The notes under the pieces: generated by a model
Databases searched by the model: none
What the model saw: only the letters and a program-made list of their open reading frames with translations
Told to the model about the DNA's origin: nothing
Part shown: one piece after another, positions 1 to 8,510 of the stretch
How positions within the stretch are numbered: the first letter of the stretch is position 1
Layout: each line of letters starts with the position of its first letter
NCBI GenBank assembly: GCA_039888615.1
Contig: JBDQQS010000015.1
Direction: 5' to 3' (one strand)
Origin: Flavimaribacter sp039888615
Lineage (GTDB): Bacteria > Pseudomonadota > Alphaproteobacteria > Rhizobiales > Rhizobiaceae
DNA length: 64,000 nucleotides
Position numbers and translations under genes: made by a program

Positions 1-1
1 A

Positions 2-199
2 CGCGAGACGCGGTGTCTGCGCGCCTACGGCCCACACGCCTTCGGCTGGAAAATGCGCGACCTCAATCCGAAGGGAGCGACTGGCAACGCCCTGGCGGCG
101 ACCGCAGAAAAGGGACGGAGACTGATCGATCATTCCGTTGACGGTTTCATAGACCTGCTCCGCGACGTCCATGAATTCGATCTCGAACGCCTCGCGTAA
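2..199 (+). CDS. Creatininase family protein, C-terminal fragment
   Basis: The reading frame is open from the window edge to TAA at 197-199 and encodes about 65 residues. The stretch HAFGWKMRDLNPKGATGNA followed by ATAEKGRRLIDHSVDGF resembles the C-terminus of creatininase/creatinine amidohydrolase family proteins, where the D-L-N-x-x-G-x-x-G-[ND]-A part follows the catalytic core and ATAEKG begins the last helix. These are metal-dependent amidohydrolases acting on creatinine or related cyclic amides. The metal-binding residues lie upstream of the window, so activity and substrate cannot be judged. The CobW-family gene starts 62 bases downstream in the same direction. Confidence 0.72.
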   Translation, partial: RETRCLRAYGPHAFGWKMRDLNPKGATGNALAATAEKGRRLIDHSVDGFIDLLRDVHEFDLERLA

Positions 200-261
200 C
201 CACTGGCGCGCGAGCCGCCATGGTCCTATATGAAGTCTCGAATTCTTCCCGGAGCTTTTTC

Positions 262-1344
262 ATGAGCGAAGCCGCAAGCCCCATTCCTGTGACAGTCCTG
301 ACCGGCTATCTCGGCTCAGGCAAAACCACCCTTCTCAACCGGATCCTGACGGAAAACCATGGCAAACGCTATGCGGTGATCGTCAACGAATTCGGCGAGA
401 TCGGCATCGACAACGATCTCATCGTCGAATCCGACGAAGAGATCTACGACATGAACAATGGCTGTATCTGCTGCACCGTGCGCGGCGACCTGATCCGCGT
501 GGTCGAAGGTCTGATGCGCCGCCCGGGTCGTTTTGACGCCATAGTCGTGGAAACGACCGGCCTCGCCGATCCGGCGCCTGTCGCCCAGACATTCTTCATG
601 GACGACGATGTGCGGTCGAAAACGAGGCTGGACGCGGTCGTCGCGCTCGTCGACGCCAAGCACCTGCCGTTGCGTCTGAAGGACAGCCGCGAAGCCGAAG
701 ACCAGCTCGCCTTCGCCGATGTGGTTCTGCTCAACAAGACCGACCTCGTCGACGCAGACGAACTCGAGCGCATAGAACAGACGATCCGGTCGATCAATCC
801 TTCGGCGCGCATATACCGAACGGAACGCGCCGCGATCGACCTTGAAAAGATCCTCGACCGCAACGCCTTCGATCTGCAGAAGGCGCTTCAGAACGATCCG
901 CATTTCCTCGACCATGACCATCCCGATCATGTTTGCGGGCCGGATTGCGATCATGATCACCACGATCACGACCACCATGATCATGACCATCATCATCACC
1001 ACCATGATCACGACCATCACCACCATGATCATGCCTCGGGGATTCACGACACAAGTATCCGATCCATCTCGCTGAGGGCGGGACCGCTCAATCCGGACCG
1101 GTTCTTCCCCTGGATTCAGTCGATCACCCAGAATGACGGCCCATCGATCCTGCGGCTCAAAGGCATCATCGCCTTCGACGACGATGACGAGCGCTATGTC
1201 GTGCAGGGTATCCATATGCTGATCGAAGGCGACCACGAACGCGCGTGGAAGCCTGGCGAAAACCGTGAGAGCCGCATGGTTTTCATCGGTCGCGATCTCG
1301 ACGCTGAGAAATATCGCCGCACCTTTGCAGCCTGTCAGGCCTGA
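262..1344 (+). CDS. CobW/COG0523-family GTP-binding metallochaperone with His-rich loop
   Basis: A 360-residue G3E-family GTPase of the CobW/YjiA/ZNG type. Seen: Walker A GYLGSGKT at residues 15-22, the family metal motif GCICC at about 67-71, the guanine-specificity motif NKTD near 158, and a C-terminal CobW domain (about 270-355). A His/Asp-rich loop at about residues 214-258 has more than 20 histidines and a CGPDC motif and probably binds zinc or another divalent metal. The family delivers metal ions to target proteins in the cytoplasm. I chose ATG 262 over ATG 220 because GGAG lies 7 bases upstream and the protein then begins just before the P-loop strand. The WD40 gene follows after 13 bases, so the two are probably co-transcribed. 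The target metal is inferred, most likely Zn. Confidence 0.92.
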   Translation: MSEAASPIPVTVLTGYLGSGKTTLLNRILTENHGKRYAVIVNEFGEIGIDNDLIVESDEEIYDMNNGCICCTVRGDLIRVVEGLMRRPGRFDAIVVETTGLADPAPVAQTFFMDDDVRSKTRLDAVVALVDAKHLPLRLKDSREAEDQLAFADVVLLNKTDLVDADELERIEQTIRSINPSARIYRTERAAIDLEKILDRNAFDLQKALQNDPHFLDHDHPDHVCGPDCDHDHHDHDHHDHDHHHHHHDHDHHHHDHASGIHDTSIRSISLRAGPLNPDRFFPWIQSITQNDGPSILRLKGIIAFDDDDERYVVQGIHMLIEGDHERAWKPGENRESRMVFIGRDLDAEKYRRTFAACQA

Positions 1345-1357
1345 GCGTCTCACGCGA

Positions 1358-2332
1358 ATGCCTACAGTCGCGCCTCTGGACCTCAACGCTCATTGTCTTG
1401 CCGCCGCCTTTCTGGGCGATGTTCCGTTCTTTGCTCTGGTTGACGGAACCGTCCACTGGCTCGACCACGGTCATCGTCACGCTGATATCTGCGACGGCGC
1501 GGTCTCGGCCAGCGCCGATCCGATTTCCGGGCGGCTGCTCATCGGCGGCGAAGACGGGAAAGTCGGCAGCATAGACAGCCGCGGCGAGACACGAGCAATC
1601 GCCTCGCTGCACAACAAGTGGATCAACAGCGTTGCCGCCGGACCGCGCGGGAGCGTCGCCTACGGCGCTGGCCGATCGTCCCATGTCGTTGTTGAAGGGG
1701 GGAAAACACACGAGTTCGCACAACAGCGAACGGTCGAGGGGCTGGCCTTCGCCCCCAAGGGCATGCGGCTCGCCGTCGCGCGTTACAATGGCGTGTCGCT
1801 ACACTGGGTCGGAACCCAGGCGCCGGCGGTCGACCTCGAATGGACCGGCGCGCACACAGGCGTCGTCTTTTCGCCGGACGGCGCCTACGTGGTGTCGACC
1901 ATGCAGGAAAACGCCTTGCACGGCTGGCGGCTAAAGGACAACAAAGACATGCGCATGAGCGGCTATCCGGTCAAGGTCAAGTCGCTGAGCTGGAGCGCGA
2001 AGGGAAAATGGCTGGCGACCTCCGGAGCGCCGGCCGCAATCGTCTGGCCCTTTACCGGCAAGGACGGCCCGATGGGCAAGGCGCCGCTGGAACTCGGCAC
2101 GCGCGGCGACCAGATGGTGACCTGCGTCGCCTGCCACCCCTCGGACGAGGTGGTGGCGATCGGCTACACGGACGGGATGGTGCTCGCGATCCGTTTCGGC
2201 GATCAGAAGGAAGCGGTGATGCGCAGAGGCGGAAACGCCCCGATCAGTTCCATGGCGTGGAACAGCCGGGGCGTTCAATTGGCGTTCGGCTCGGAAGCCG
2301 GAGAATGCGGCGTTATAGACCTCTCGGCCTGA
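1358..2332 (+). CDS. WD40 repeat protein
   Basis: A 324-residue protein made of beta-propeller repeats. Recurrent units such as LEWTGAHTGVVFSPDGAYVVSTMQENALHGW and VKSLSWSAKGKWLATSG carry the SPDG/SAKG turn and the terminal W that mark WD40 blades. The protein probably forms a single propeller that acts as a protein-interaction scaffold. There is no signal peptide, so it should be cytoplasmic. The start at ATG 1358 removes an upstream extension that overlaps the CobW gene. It lies 13 bases after the CobW-family gene, and this CobW/WD40 pairing recurs in Hyphomicrobiales, which suggests it helps the metallochaperone; its exact role is unknown. Confidence 0.85.
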   Translation: MPTVAPLDLNAHCLAAAFLGDVPFFALVDGTVHWLDHGHRHADICDGAVSASADPISGRLLIGGEDGKVGSIDSRGETRAIASLHNKWINSVAAGPRGSVAYGAGRSSHVVVEGGKTHEFAQQRTVEGLAFAPKGMRLAVARYNGVSLHWVGTQAPAVDLEWTGAHTGVVFSPDGAYVVSTMQENALHGWRLKDNKDMRMSGYPVKVKSLSWSAKGKWLATSGAPAAIVWPFTGKDGPMGKAPLELGTRGDQMVTCVACHPSDEVVAIGYTDGMVLAIRFGDQKEAVMRRGGNAPISSMAWNSRGVQLAFGSEAGECGVIDLSA

Positions 2333-2338
2333 AACGCG

Positions 2339-3472
2339 TCAGATCACGTAGGACCGCAACGGCTCGAAGCCGTTGAAGGCGACCGACGAATAGGTCGACG
2401 TGTAGGCGCCCGTGCCTTCGATCAGCACTTCGTCGCCAATGGTCAGCGAGACAGGCAGCGGATAGGGCGCCTTCTCATAGAGCACGTCGGCGCTGTCACA
2501 GGTCGGGCCGGCAAGCACGCAGGGCTCGAAGGCATCGCCGTCGCGCGGCGTGCGGATCTGGTAGCGGATCGCTTCGTCCATCGTTTCGGCGAGACCACCG
2601 AACTTGCCGATGTCGAGATAGACCCAGCGCAGATTGTCGTTGTCGGCCTTGCGCGACACCAGAACCACTTCCGCCTTGATGACGCCGGCGTTGCCGACCA
2701 TGCCGCGGCCCGGCTCGATGATGGTCTTCGGGATGCGATTGCCGAAATTGCGGCTCAGCGCTTCGAAGATCGCCTGGCCATAGGCTTGTGCAGTCGGGAC
2801 GTCCTTCAGGTAACGGGTCGGAAAGCCGCCGCCCATATTGACCATCTGCAGCTGGATGCCCTGCTTCAGCAGCGCGTCGAAGACGCGGCGCGCATCGGCG
2901 AGCGCCCGGTCCCAGGCGTCCAGGTTGGTCTGCTGGGAGCCGACATGGAAGGACACCCCATAGGCCTCGAGGCCGAGGTCGTTCGCATAGCCGAGAACTT
3001 TCGACGCCAAGTCCGGAACGCAGCCGAATTTGCGCGACAGCGGCCATTCGGCGCCTTCGCCGTCGGTCAGCACGCGGCAGAAGACCCGTGCGCCAGGCGC
3101 TGCGCGGGCGACTTTCTCGACTTCCTCGCAGGAATCAACTGCGAACATCGATACGCCGAGATCATGGGCGCGCGCGATATCGCGCTCCTTCTTGATCGTG
3201 TTGCCGTAGGAGATGCGGTCAGGCGTCGCGCCGGCTTCGAGAGCCAGTTCGATCTCGACGACCGAAGCGGCGTCGAAGTTGGAGCCGAGCGAGGCCAGCA
3301 TCCGCAGGATTTCCGGCGCCGGGTTCGCCTTGACGGCGTAATAGATGGCGCTGTTCGGCAGCGCCCGCGAAAAGGCGCTGTAATTGTCGCGCACAATGTC
3401 GAGATCGACGACGAGACAGGGGCCGTCGGGTCGTCGGGTGTTGAGAAAATCGCGAATTCGATCATTGGTCAT
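2339..3472 (-). CDS. Type III PLP-dependent ornithine/lysine decarboxylase
   Basis: A 377-residue alanine-racemase-fold decarboxylase that converts ornithine (and possibly lysine) to putrescine or cadaverine in polyamine synthesis. Seen: PLP lysine K48 in YYAVKANP, HVGSQ, the GGGFP phosphate-binding loop, EPGRGMVGNAG, and the catalytic CDSADV motif near residue 325 (equivalent to Cys360 of eukaryotic ODC). The length fits this short bacterial ODC/LDC group. ATG 3472 is preceded by a GGGAGAG Shine-Dalgarno. A leader of more than 450 bases with no convincing gene lies upstream and is proposed below as a speF-type regulatory RNA. It converges with the WD40 gene with only 6 bases between them. 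Confidence 0.93.
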   Translation of the reverse strand: MTNDRIRDFLNTRRPDGPCLVVDLDIVRDNYSAFSRALPNSAIYYAVKANPAPEILRMLASLGSNFDAASVVEIELALEAGATPDRISYGNTIKKERDIARAHDLGVSMFAVDSCEEVEKVARAAPGARVFCRVLTDGEGAEWPLSRKFGCVPDLASKVLGYANDLGLEAYGVSFHVGSQQTNLDAWDRALADARRVFDALLKQGIQLQMVNMGGGFPTRYLKDVPTAQAYGQAIFEALSRNFGNRIPKTIIEPGRGMVGNAGVIKAEVVLVSRKADNDNLRWVYLDIGKFGGLAETMDEAIRYQIRTPRDGDAFEPCVLAGPTCDSADVLYEKAPYPLPVSLTIGDEVLIEGTGAYTSTYSSVAFNGFEPLRSYVI

Positions 3473-3905
3473 TACACTCTCCCAATCGGAGCGCCTTGCG
3501 CTCCTTTACCGGACGAATCCGGTAGACAAAGAGTATCTCATACTTGCCGCCCGCCAGGCGTTGGAGAACCGGGCATGCGACGCATATGCGACACGACGAG
3601 GGACGACCGCCCCCAATGAGCGATACGTCTGGCTTTGTCTGCCTTGGATTGGATGGGAGTCCCAACCGCACTTCCGGCAATGAAGGTGTGCCTCTAGCAG
3701 TAACCCCGGCGTTTGGAAGGCCGGCAGACACCATAAAGGCCCGCACCGTCGTTGCTTCAAGATGTCCTCGCTCTGAAGGTTGGCCGACAGAACGACTGGA
3801 GGGGTTAGTTCCAGGTACCTTACCGATGACCTCACCAATTCGAGGGTCGGCGGACACCCACAGGCACGTGCGACTTTGGGCAAGACGCAAATAGTCGCTG
3901 CCGTT
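3473..3905 (-). ncRNA. Candidate speF-motif 5' leader RNA of the ornithine decarboxylase gene
   Basis: The 530-base gap between the decarboxylase (3472) and the divergent amidase (4003) has no ORF resembling a known protein, although several overlapping ORFs run through it. On the minus strand it would be a long leader. Two hairpins sit just before the start codon: TACCGGA/TCCGGTA (3507-3524, 4-base loop) and GGAGCG/CGCTCC (3488-3504, 5-base loop). From established knowledge, the speF RNA motif (Rfam) is a conserved leader found upstream of ornithine decarboxylase genes in alphaproteobacteria, and this gap has the right position and size. I could not align it to the model, so the boundaries are approximate and the assignment rests on context. 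An 11-codon reading frame (3541-3506) ends inside the first hairpin. Confidence 0.5.
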
Positions 3906-4002
3906 GTCATAATCAAGTAAAAACTTGCAACGAATCTGCATGGCTGTATTGCATCCAATTTCGTTGAACGACATATAAGCTACAGTTCAGTTTATTGAGA
4001 CA

Positions 4003-5202
4003 ATGAGCGCGACAACAATGCCATCCGACGCCTGGAACGCATTCATAGAGAGCCCTGGACCCGAGGTCGCGTCCAGCGGTGCGGGACCGCTTGAGGGTTG
4101 CAGTCTCGCGGTCAAGGATATCTATGACGTGGCGGGCTATGTCACCGGCCGGGGCAATCCCGACTGGAAGAACGAAACCGACCCGGCAGAACGCACGGCG
4201 CCGTCCGTTCAGATCCTGCTGGACGCGGGCGCCAGGTTCACAGGCAAGACCCAGACCGACGAGCTGGCCTTTTCGCTGACCGGCGACAACGCGCATTATC
4301 CGAGACCCGTCAATCCGGCCGCGCCGGACCGCGTCACCGGTGGATCTTCCTCCGGTTCGGCGGCCGCCGTGGCGGCGGGCCTTGCCGACATTGCCACGGG
4401 TTCGGACACGGGCGGCTCGATCCGCGGCCCGGCGTCGTTCTGCGGCCTGATCGGTCTGAGGGCGACACACGGCGTGATATCTCTCGAAAGGACAATGCCG
4501 CTCTCCCCCAGCCTTGATGTCTTCGGCTGGTTCGCGCGCGATATGGACCTCTATGAGCGCGTCGCCGGCCTTTTGCTGCCGGATTCCGATGCACGGTTTG
4601 CCCGCGTCATGCGACTGCCGGAGATGGAAGCCCTGCTTATCGGACCGGACGCGCGAGTGTCCTACGAAACCGTCCTCGCCAAGGCTCAGGACGTGCTTGG
4701 CGAAGCTGGTGAAACAGCAATAGAAAGCCTCGACGCCGATCAGAGATACTGGTGCTTTCGAAACATTCAGGCCCATGAAGCCTGGCGCGAACATGGCGCC
4801 TGGATATCCGCGAAGGATCGCAACCTCGGACCGGGCGTCAAGGAACGTTTTGACTACGGCGCAACCATAGACAGCCGTGCCTACGAAGAAGAAACGCAGC
4901 GCAGGCGGGACCTGACGCGGGAAGTCGGGCAACTGCTCGGCAACGACGGTCTGATACTCATGCCGACCATGCCGGGAGCGGCGCCGCTCGCTGAGGCCTC
5001 CTTCGAAGCCGTCCAGGATTACCGCGAAAGGGCGCTGCGCTTGTTGTGCATCTCGGGATTGACCGGCATGCCGCAACTGACTCTGCCGATGGCGACGGTG
5101 TCGGACGCGCCCTTCGGATTGTCGCTGTTCGGACCCGCCGGGTCCGACCGGGCCCTGCTGCGGCTGGGCCGGCGGATACTCGAGGCCGCCCACGGGAGCT
5201 GA
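4003..5202 (+). CDS. Amidase (amidase-signature family)
   Basis: A 399-residue cytoplasmic amidase-signature hydrolase that cleaves small amides. Catalytic Lys38 lies in LAVKDIYDV, the glycine/serine motif GGSSSGS at 113-119 supplies the cis-serine, and the nucleophile is Ser139 in GSDTGGSIRGP, so the Ser-cisSer-Lys triad is complete. The protein is slightly shorter than many family members (450-500 residues). The best fit is a free amidase rather than GatA, as no gatB or gatC is nearby. The substrate cannot be read from the sequence. The stop codon lies two bases before the start of the LysR gene, so the two are probably co-transcribed. Confidence 0.88.
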   Translation: MSATTMPSDAWNAFIESPGPEVASSGAGPLEGCSLAVKDIYDVAGYVTGRGNPDWKNETDPAERTAPSVQILLDAGARFTGKTQTDELAFSLTGDNAHYPRPVNPAAPDRVTGGSSSGSAAAVAAGLADIATGSDTGGSIRGPASFCGLIGLRATHGVISLERTMPLSPSLDVFGWFARDMDLYERVAGLLLPDSDARFARVMRLPEMEALLIGPDARVSYETVLAKAQDVLGEAGETAIESLDADQRYWCFRNIQAHEAWREHGAWISAKDRNLGPGVKERFDYGATIDSRAYEEETQRRRDLTREVGQLLGNDGLILMPTMPGAAPLAEASFEAVQDYRERALRLLCISGLTGMPQLTLPMATVSDAPFGLSLFGPAGSDRALLRLGRRILEAAHGS

Positions 5203-5204
5203 TC

Positions 5205-6116
5205 ATGGATTCGCTGACCAGAATTCGCGCTTTCATCGACGTCGTCGAGGCCGAGGGATTTTCAGCCGCCGCCCGCAAGAACGGTCGCTCGAAAGCGCTG
5301 CTTTCGAAATACGTCCGCGAACTGGAAGACGACCTTGGAGCCCTGCTGCTCAACCGGACAACCCGCCAGTTTTCCCTGACGGAAGCCGGCCACACCTATT
5401 ACCGCACCGCTTCCGACATCTTGAAGGAGATCGACAACCTGGCGGATCTCGTGCGCGAGAACAACGCCGACCTGAAGGGCACGATTCGCATTTCCGCGCC
5501 GCGCACCTTCACTGACGCCCAGGTCGGACGCTGCATGGTGGAGTTTGCAAAGGCCAATCCCGAAATCAGGCTGGAAATCACCTCGGAGGATCGTTTCGTC
5601 GACCTGGTGGAGGAAGGCTTTGACGTCGCCATCCGCATTACCCGCCTCGCCGATTCCGGACTGATCGCCCGCAAACTGGCGCCGTTCCGGGTCTTTGTTT
5701 GCGCCAGCCCCGACTTCATGGCCGGCCACCCGGATCTCAAGGACCCCACGGATCTCGCGCGGGTTCCCTGCATCACCGACACCAACACAAAGTCGCTCAA
5801 CAACTGGCAGTTCAAGGGCAGAAATGGCGCGATGGTCTCGGTAACGGTCAAGGGACCGATGGAGGTCAATAGCCCGATGGCCAGCCTGGAAGCCGTCCGG
5901 TCGGGACTGGGCGTCGCCCTGTTGCCGGATTTCATCGCCTGGCCGGCGATCCGCAGCGGTGAGATCCTGAGCCTGTTCGAGGATCGCCTGCCCGATGATT
6001 CCGGCATCTATGCAGTCTATCCACATCGGCGCTACCTCCCGGCCAAGGTCCGCGCCTTTGTCGACTTCATGGCGGCGTGGTTCAAACAGAATCCCGGCTG
6101 CCATGCGTCATCGTAG
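5205..6116 (+). CDS. LysR-family transcriptional regulator
   Basis: A 303-residue LysR-type regulator. The N-terminal winged HTH spans residues 1-60 (MDSLTRIRAFIDVVEAEGFSAAARKNGRSKALLSKYVRELEDDLGA), followed by a two-lobed effector domain containing ITRLADSGLIARKLAP, typical of the CrgA/DsdC-like subgroup. ATG 5205 is chosen because GGAG lies 6 bases upstream and the start abuts the amidase stop; an in-frame ATG at 5046 would lie within the amidase gene. LysR proteins usually regulate adjacent or divergent genes, here most likely the amidase transcript itself. The inducer is unknown. Confidence 0.9.
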   Translation: MDSLTRIRAFIDVVEAEGFSAAARKNGRSKALLSKYVRELEDDLGALLLNRTTRQFSLTEAGHTYYRTASDILKEIDNLADLVRENNADLKGTIRISAPRTFTDAQVGRCMVEFAKANPEIRLEITSEDRFVDLVEEGFDVAIRITRLADSGLIARKLAPFRVFVCASPDFMAGHPDLKDPTDLARVPCITDTNTKSLNNWQFKGRNGAMVSVTVKGPMEVNSPMASLEAVRSGLGVALLPDFIAWPAIRSGEILSLFEDRLPDDSGIYAVYPHRRYLPAKVRAFVDFMAAWFKQNPGCHASS

Positions 6117-6225
6117 CAGGTGCATTCCCGGCGCAAGCGAGGTAGTATTGACGAAGCGATCAAACAACCGCCTCAATCGTCTGCCAGCACACAAGGATTG
6201 TCGATTCCCTGAAAGATCCGATCGC

Positions 6226-6861
6226 ATGAAGACGCTGATATCAGCAGGATGCCTGGCCATCGCTTCCGCTTCGGCGGCGGGCGCCCATCCGCACGTCTTT
6301 GCGGAGGCGCGGCTTGAGGTGATCATCGACGACCATGGCGGCGTCGACCAGCTACGCCATGTGTGGCGCTTCGACGAGCTGTTTTCATCGACCGTCATGC
6401 TGGATTTCGACGCCAACGCCGATCTCGAGCTCGAAGAAGACGAACTGGCGGAAGTCGGCACGGTGATCAAGGATTCACTGGCCGATTACAATTACTTCAC
6501 CTTCGTCACCAAGGACGGCAGGGAAATCGACGTTACGCCGCCTGATGTCATCCACGCGGATTTCCGGGATGGGCAATTGCTGCTCTTTTTCGCCGTGAAG
6601 CCATCGGAAAACATGACCCTGACAGGCGACATGTCCTTCGGGACCTATGATCCGACGATGTACACCGCGATAGAGTTCTTCAACGACGAGGACATGGTCA
6701 TCAAGGGCAACGCAGGCGCATGCCGTCGCGAAGTGGTCAGGCCCGACGCCGACGAAATCATCGCGCAGAACCAGGACATGCTTACGGACGCCTTCTTCAA
6801 CGATCCGACGGGTAATGATTCCTCGAAATTCTTCGCCACCAGGCTCCAAATATCCTGCTGA
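6226..6861 (+). CDS. DUF1007 family periplasmic protein
   Basis: A 211-residue protein that begins with a signal peptide (MKTLISAGCLAIASASAAGA) followed by HPHVFAEARLEVIID, the DUF1007 signature. The mature N-terminus starts with HPH, a plausible metal ligand. DUF1007 proteins are found beside, or fused to, NicO-type Ni/Co transporters and are thought to assist metal handling in the periplasm. Here the stop codon overlaps the ATG of the NicO gene by one base, supporting translational coupling. The start at ATG 6226 places the signal peptide first; longer in-frame starts lack one. The biochemical function is unproven. Confidence 0.85.
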   Translation: MKTLISAGCLAIASASAAGAHPHVFAEARLEVIIDDHGGVDQLRHVWRFDELFSSTVMLDFDANADLELEEDELAEVGTVIKDSLADYNYFTFVTKDGREIDVTPPDVIHADFRDGQLLLFFAVKPSENMTLTGDMSFGTYDPTMYTAIEFFNDEDMVIKGNAGACRREVVRPDADEIIAQNQDMLTDAFFNDPTGNDSSKFFATRLQISC

Positions 6862-7823
6862 TGTCTGATGGACGCAAGACCGCGATCCTGATTTGCGCCG
6901 CCTGCGCGCTCGCTCTGGCGCTGTCCGACGCAGCGCTCGCCCAGTCGTCTCTCGGCATTGGCGCGGCGGAGCCCGCCATCAGGACGGACGGCCTGTTCGG
7001 CTCCGTCATGAGCTGGATCAATACGCAGCAACAGACTTTCTACCGGTCGCTTTCGACGGCGCTCAAGGCGATGCGCGAGGACCCGACGAAACTCTGGGTC
7101 CTTATCGGGCTGTCCTTCAGCTACGGCGTCTTCCACGCCGCTGGTCCCGGGCACGGCAAGGCCGTGATTTCCTCCTATCTGATCGCCAACGAGCAGGCGT
7201 TGCGCCGCGGCGTCGCGATTTCCTTTCTCGCCGCAATCATGCAGGGGCTTGTCGCGATCGGCGTCGTGGGCCTCACCTATTTCGCGCTGCGCGGCAGCAG
7301 TATTTCCATGACCGTCGCGACCTGGTGGCTCGAACTCGCCAGCTACGCCTTGATCGCGGCTTTCGGCGGCTGGCTGCTGGTGCGCAAGTTGCGTCCGTCG
7401 CCGGCGCATGACGGCCATCACCATCACGACATCGGTCCGGATGGAACATGCGCGACCTGCGGCCACTCCCATGCGCCGGATCCGGTCAAGCTCCAGTCGG
7501 CGGATTTCGATCTGCGCGGCGCCTGGTCGGCCATCGTTGCGGTCGGCCTGAGGCCCTGTTCCGGCGCGCTGATCGTGCTGACCTTCGCGCTTCTGAACGG
7601 CCTCTATCTTGGCGGGCTCCTGTCGGTTGCGTCCATGTCGATCGGAACGGCAATCACGGTGTCCATCCTCGCCACGCTGGCCGTGACCGCCAAAGGGGTC
7701 GCAGTCCGCTTTGCAAGCTCTGAGTCAGCGGCCATGCGGGTCACGCATGTCATCGAGATCGCCGGCGCGGCGCTGGTGCTGGTCCTGGGTCTGACACTGC
7801 TGACAGCCGCGCTCCAGGCATAG
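6861..7823 (+). CDS. NicO-family nickel/cobalt transporter (RcnA-like)
   Basis: A 320-residue inner-membrane protein with about six membrane segments. The NicO motif FHAAGPGHGKAVISSY lies near residues 92-107, and a His-rich cytoplasmic loop (HDGHHHHDIGPDGTCATCGHSHAPD, about 183-207) with a CATC pair sits between the two halves. The second half holds the GLRPCSGALIVL signature. The NicO/RcnA family exports Ni2+ and Co2+, though some members import. It follows the DUF1007 gene with a one-base overlap. There is no adjacent rcnR-like regulator. The direction of transport is inferred; the urease genes 56 kb away need nickel, so homeostasis in either direction is plausible. Confidence 0.88.
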   Translation: MSDGRKTAILICAACALALALSDAALAQSSLGIGAAEPAIRTDGLFGSVMSWINTQQQTFYRSLSTALKAMREDPTKLWVLIGLSFSYGVFHAAGPGHGKAVISSYLIANEQALRRGVAISFLAAIMQGLVAIGVVGLTYFALRGSSISMTVATWWLELASYALIAAFGGWLLVRKLRPSPAHDGHHHHDIGPDGTCATCGHSHAPDPVKLQSADFDLRGAWSAIVAVGLRPCSGALIVLTFALLNGLYLGGLLSVASMSIGTAITVSILATLAVTAKGVAVRFASSESAAMRVTHVIEIAGAALVLVLGLTLLTAALQA

Positions 7824-7835
7824 CCACTTCCGTGA

Positions 7836-7854
7836 GCGGGGCGGTCAGCCCCGC
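7836..7854. terminator. Hairpin between the convergent NicO and racemase genes
   Basis: Perfect 7-bp stem GCGGGGC/GCCCCGC with a 5-base loop lies between two convergent stop codons (7823 and 7859). It has no U-run on either strand, so it could act as a weak or 3'-protecting hairpin for both transcripts. Confidence 0.5.
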
Positions 7855-7858
7855 GCCG

Positions 7859-8506
7859 CTATCGGAGCAACTGTTCGATACGCCTGACGGCGCTCGACAC
7901 GCCTTCAATCACCGGAACCGGCACGAGCGGAGCGACGATATCCGCCATCCCGCCCGCCGCAATGGCGCCGCCCAGAATGATGCAGTCAGCTTGATCGCTT
8001 TCGATCACAGCATTCGCAAGTTCGGCCAGCGCCAGCGCCGTGCCCGACGGATCCAGATGGCTTTCCAGCACGCCACGGTCCAGCGCATGCACGCCGCCGA
8101 GCGAGCGCGACATCCCGTATTCCTCCGCCAGCCTTTCAATGCCGGCGACCGAAGACGGCGCCACGGTGACGATGGAAAAGCGCCCGCCTTTCCGCACGGC
8201 GTCCAACATGGCGGCTTCTGCGATGCCAACGACCGGGAAAGGCGCCTCGAACCGGATCTCCTTCAGACCCGGGTCGCTGAAACAGGCGATGATCGCGCCA
8301 TCCACCGACGCCGGATGATTGAGGATCGCCGTGCGCGTCGCTACCGCTGCGAGCAGCATGTCGGCTTCGGTTTCGATCGCCGGCGGACCGCCCTTTGCTG
8401 TTAGCGCGGTGGTTGTCGTTCCGGGCGCCGCGGCCCTTTGCGCGCCTATGCGCGCCAGATCTGTTATCGAGTCGGAACTGTTCGAATTGACGACCAGAAT
8501 GTGCAT
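7859..8506 (-). CDS. Asp/Glu/hydantoin racemase family protein
   Basis: A 215-residue member of the Asp/Glu/hydantoin racemase superfamily (HyuE/HpxA type). It starts MHILVVNSNSSDSITD, typical of the hydantoin/allantoin racemase branch, and has the paired catalytic-cysteine regions: ACFSDPG near residue 80 and DCIILGGA near 176. This group epimerises cyclic ureides such as 5-substituted hydantoins or allantoin in the cytoplasm. It lies 4 bases after the PuuE-like deacetylase gene, which suggests one ureide pathway. The start at ATG 8506 matches the conserved N-terminus; an upstream in-frame start at 8584 would overlap the neighbouring gene. The actual substrate is inferred. Confidence 0.82.
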   Translation of the reverse strand: MHILVVNSNSSDSITDLARIGAQRAAAPGTTTTALTAKGGPPAIETEADMLLAAVATRTAILNHPASVDGAIIACFSDPGLKEIRFEAPFPVVGIAEAAMLDAVRKGGRFSIVTVAPSSVAGIERLAEEYGMSRSLGGVHALDRGVLESHLDPSGTALALAELANAVIESDQADCIILGGAIAAGGMADIVAPLVPVPVIEGVSSAVRRIEQLLR

Positions 8507-8510
8507 CTTT

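Noticed and set aside
910..1035. Short tandem CAT/CAC/GAT-type repeat that could suggest a microsatellite or CRISPR-like array
   Set aside because: It is the in-frame coding sequence for the histidine-rich loop. There are no regular repeats with unique spacers.
316..1386. A 356-codon reading frame on the minus strand across the CobW-family gene
   Set aside because: It is antisense to a gene with intact GTPase motifs, and its Met/Val/Ile-rich run is simply the reverse complement of the histidine codons.
3506..3958. A 150-codon minus-strand reading frame, and a 116-codon plus-strand frame at 3544-3894, in the decarboxylase leader
   Set aside because: Neither has a ribosome site or a recognisable protein pattern, and they overlap on opposite strands. 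A structured leader explains the gap better.
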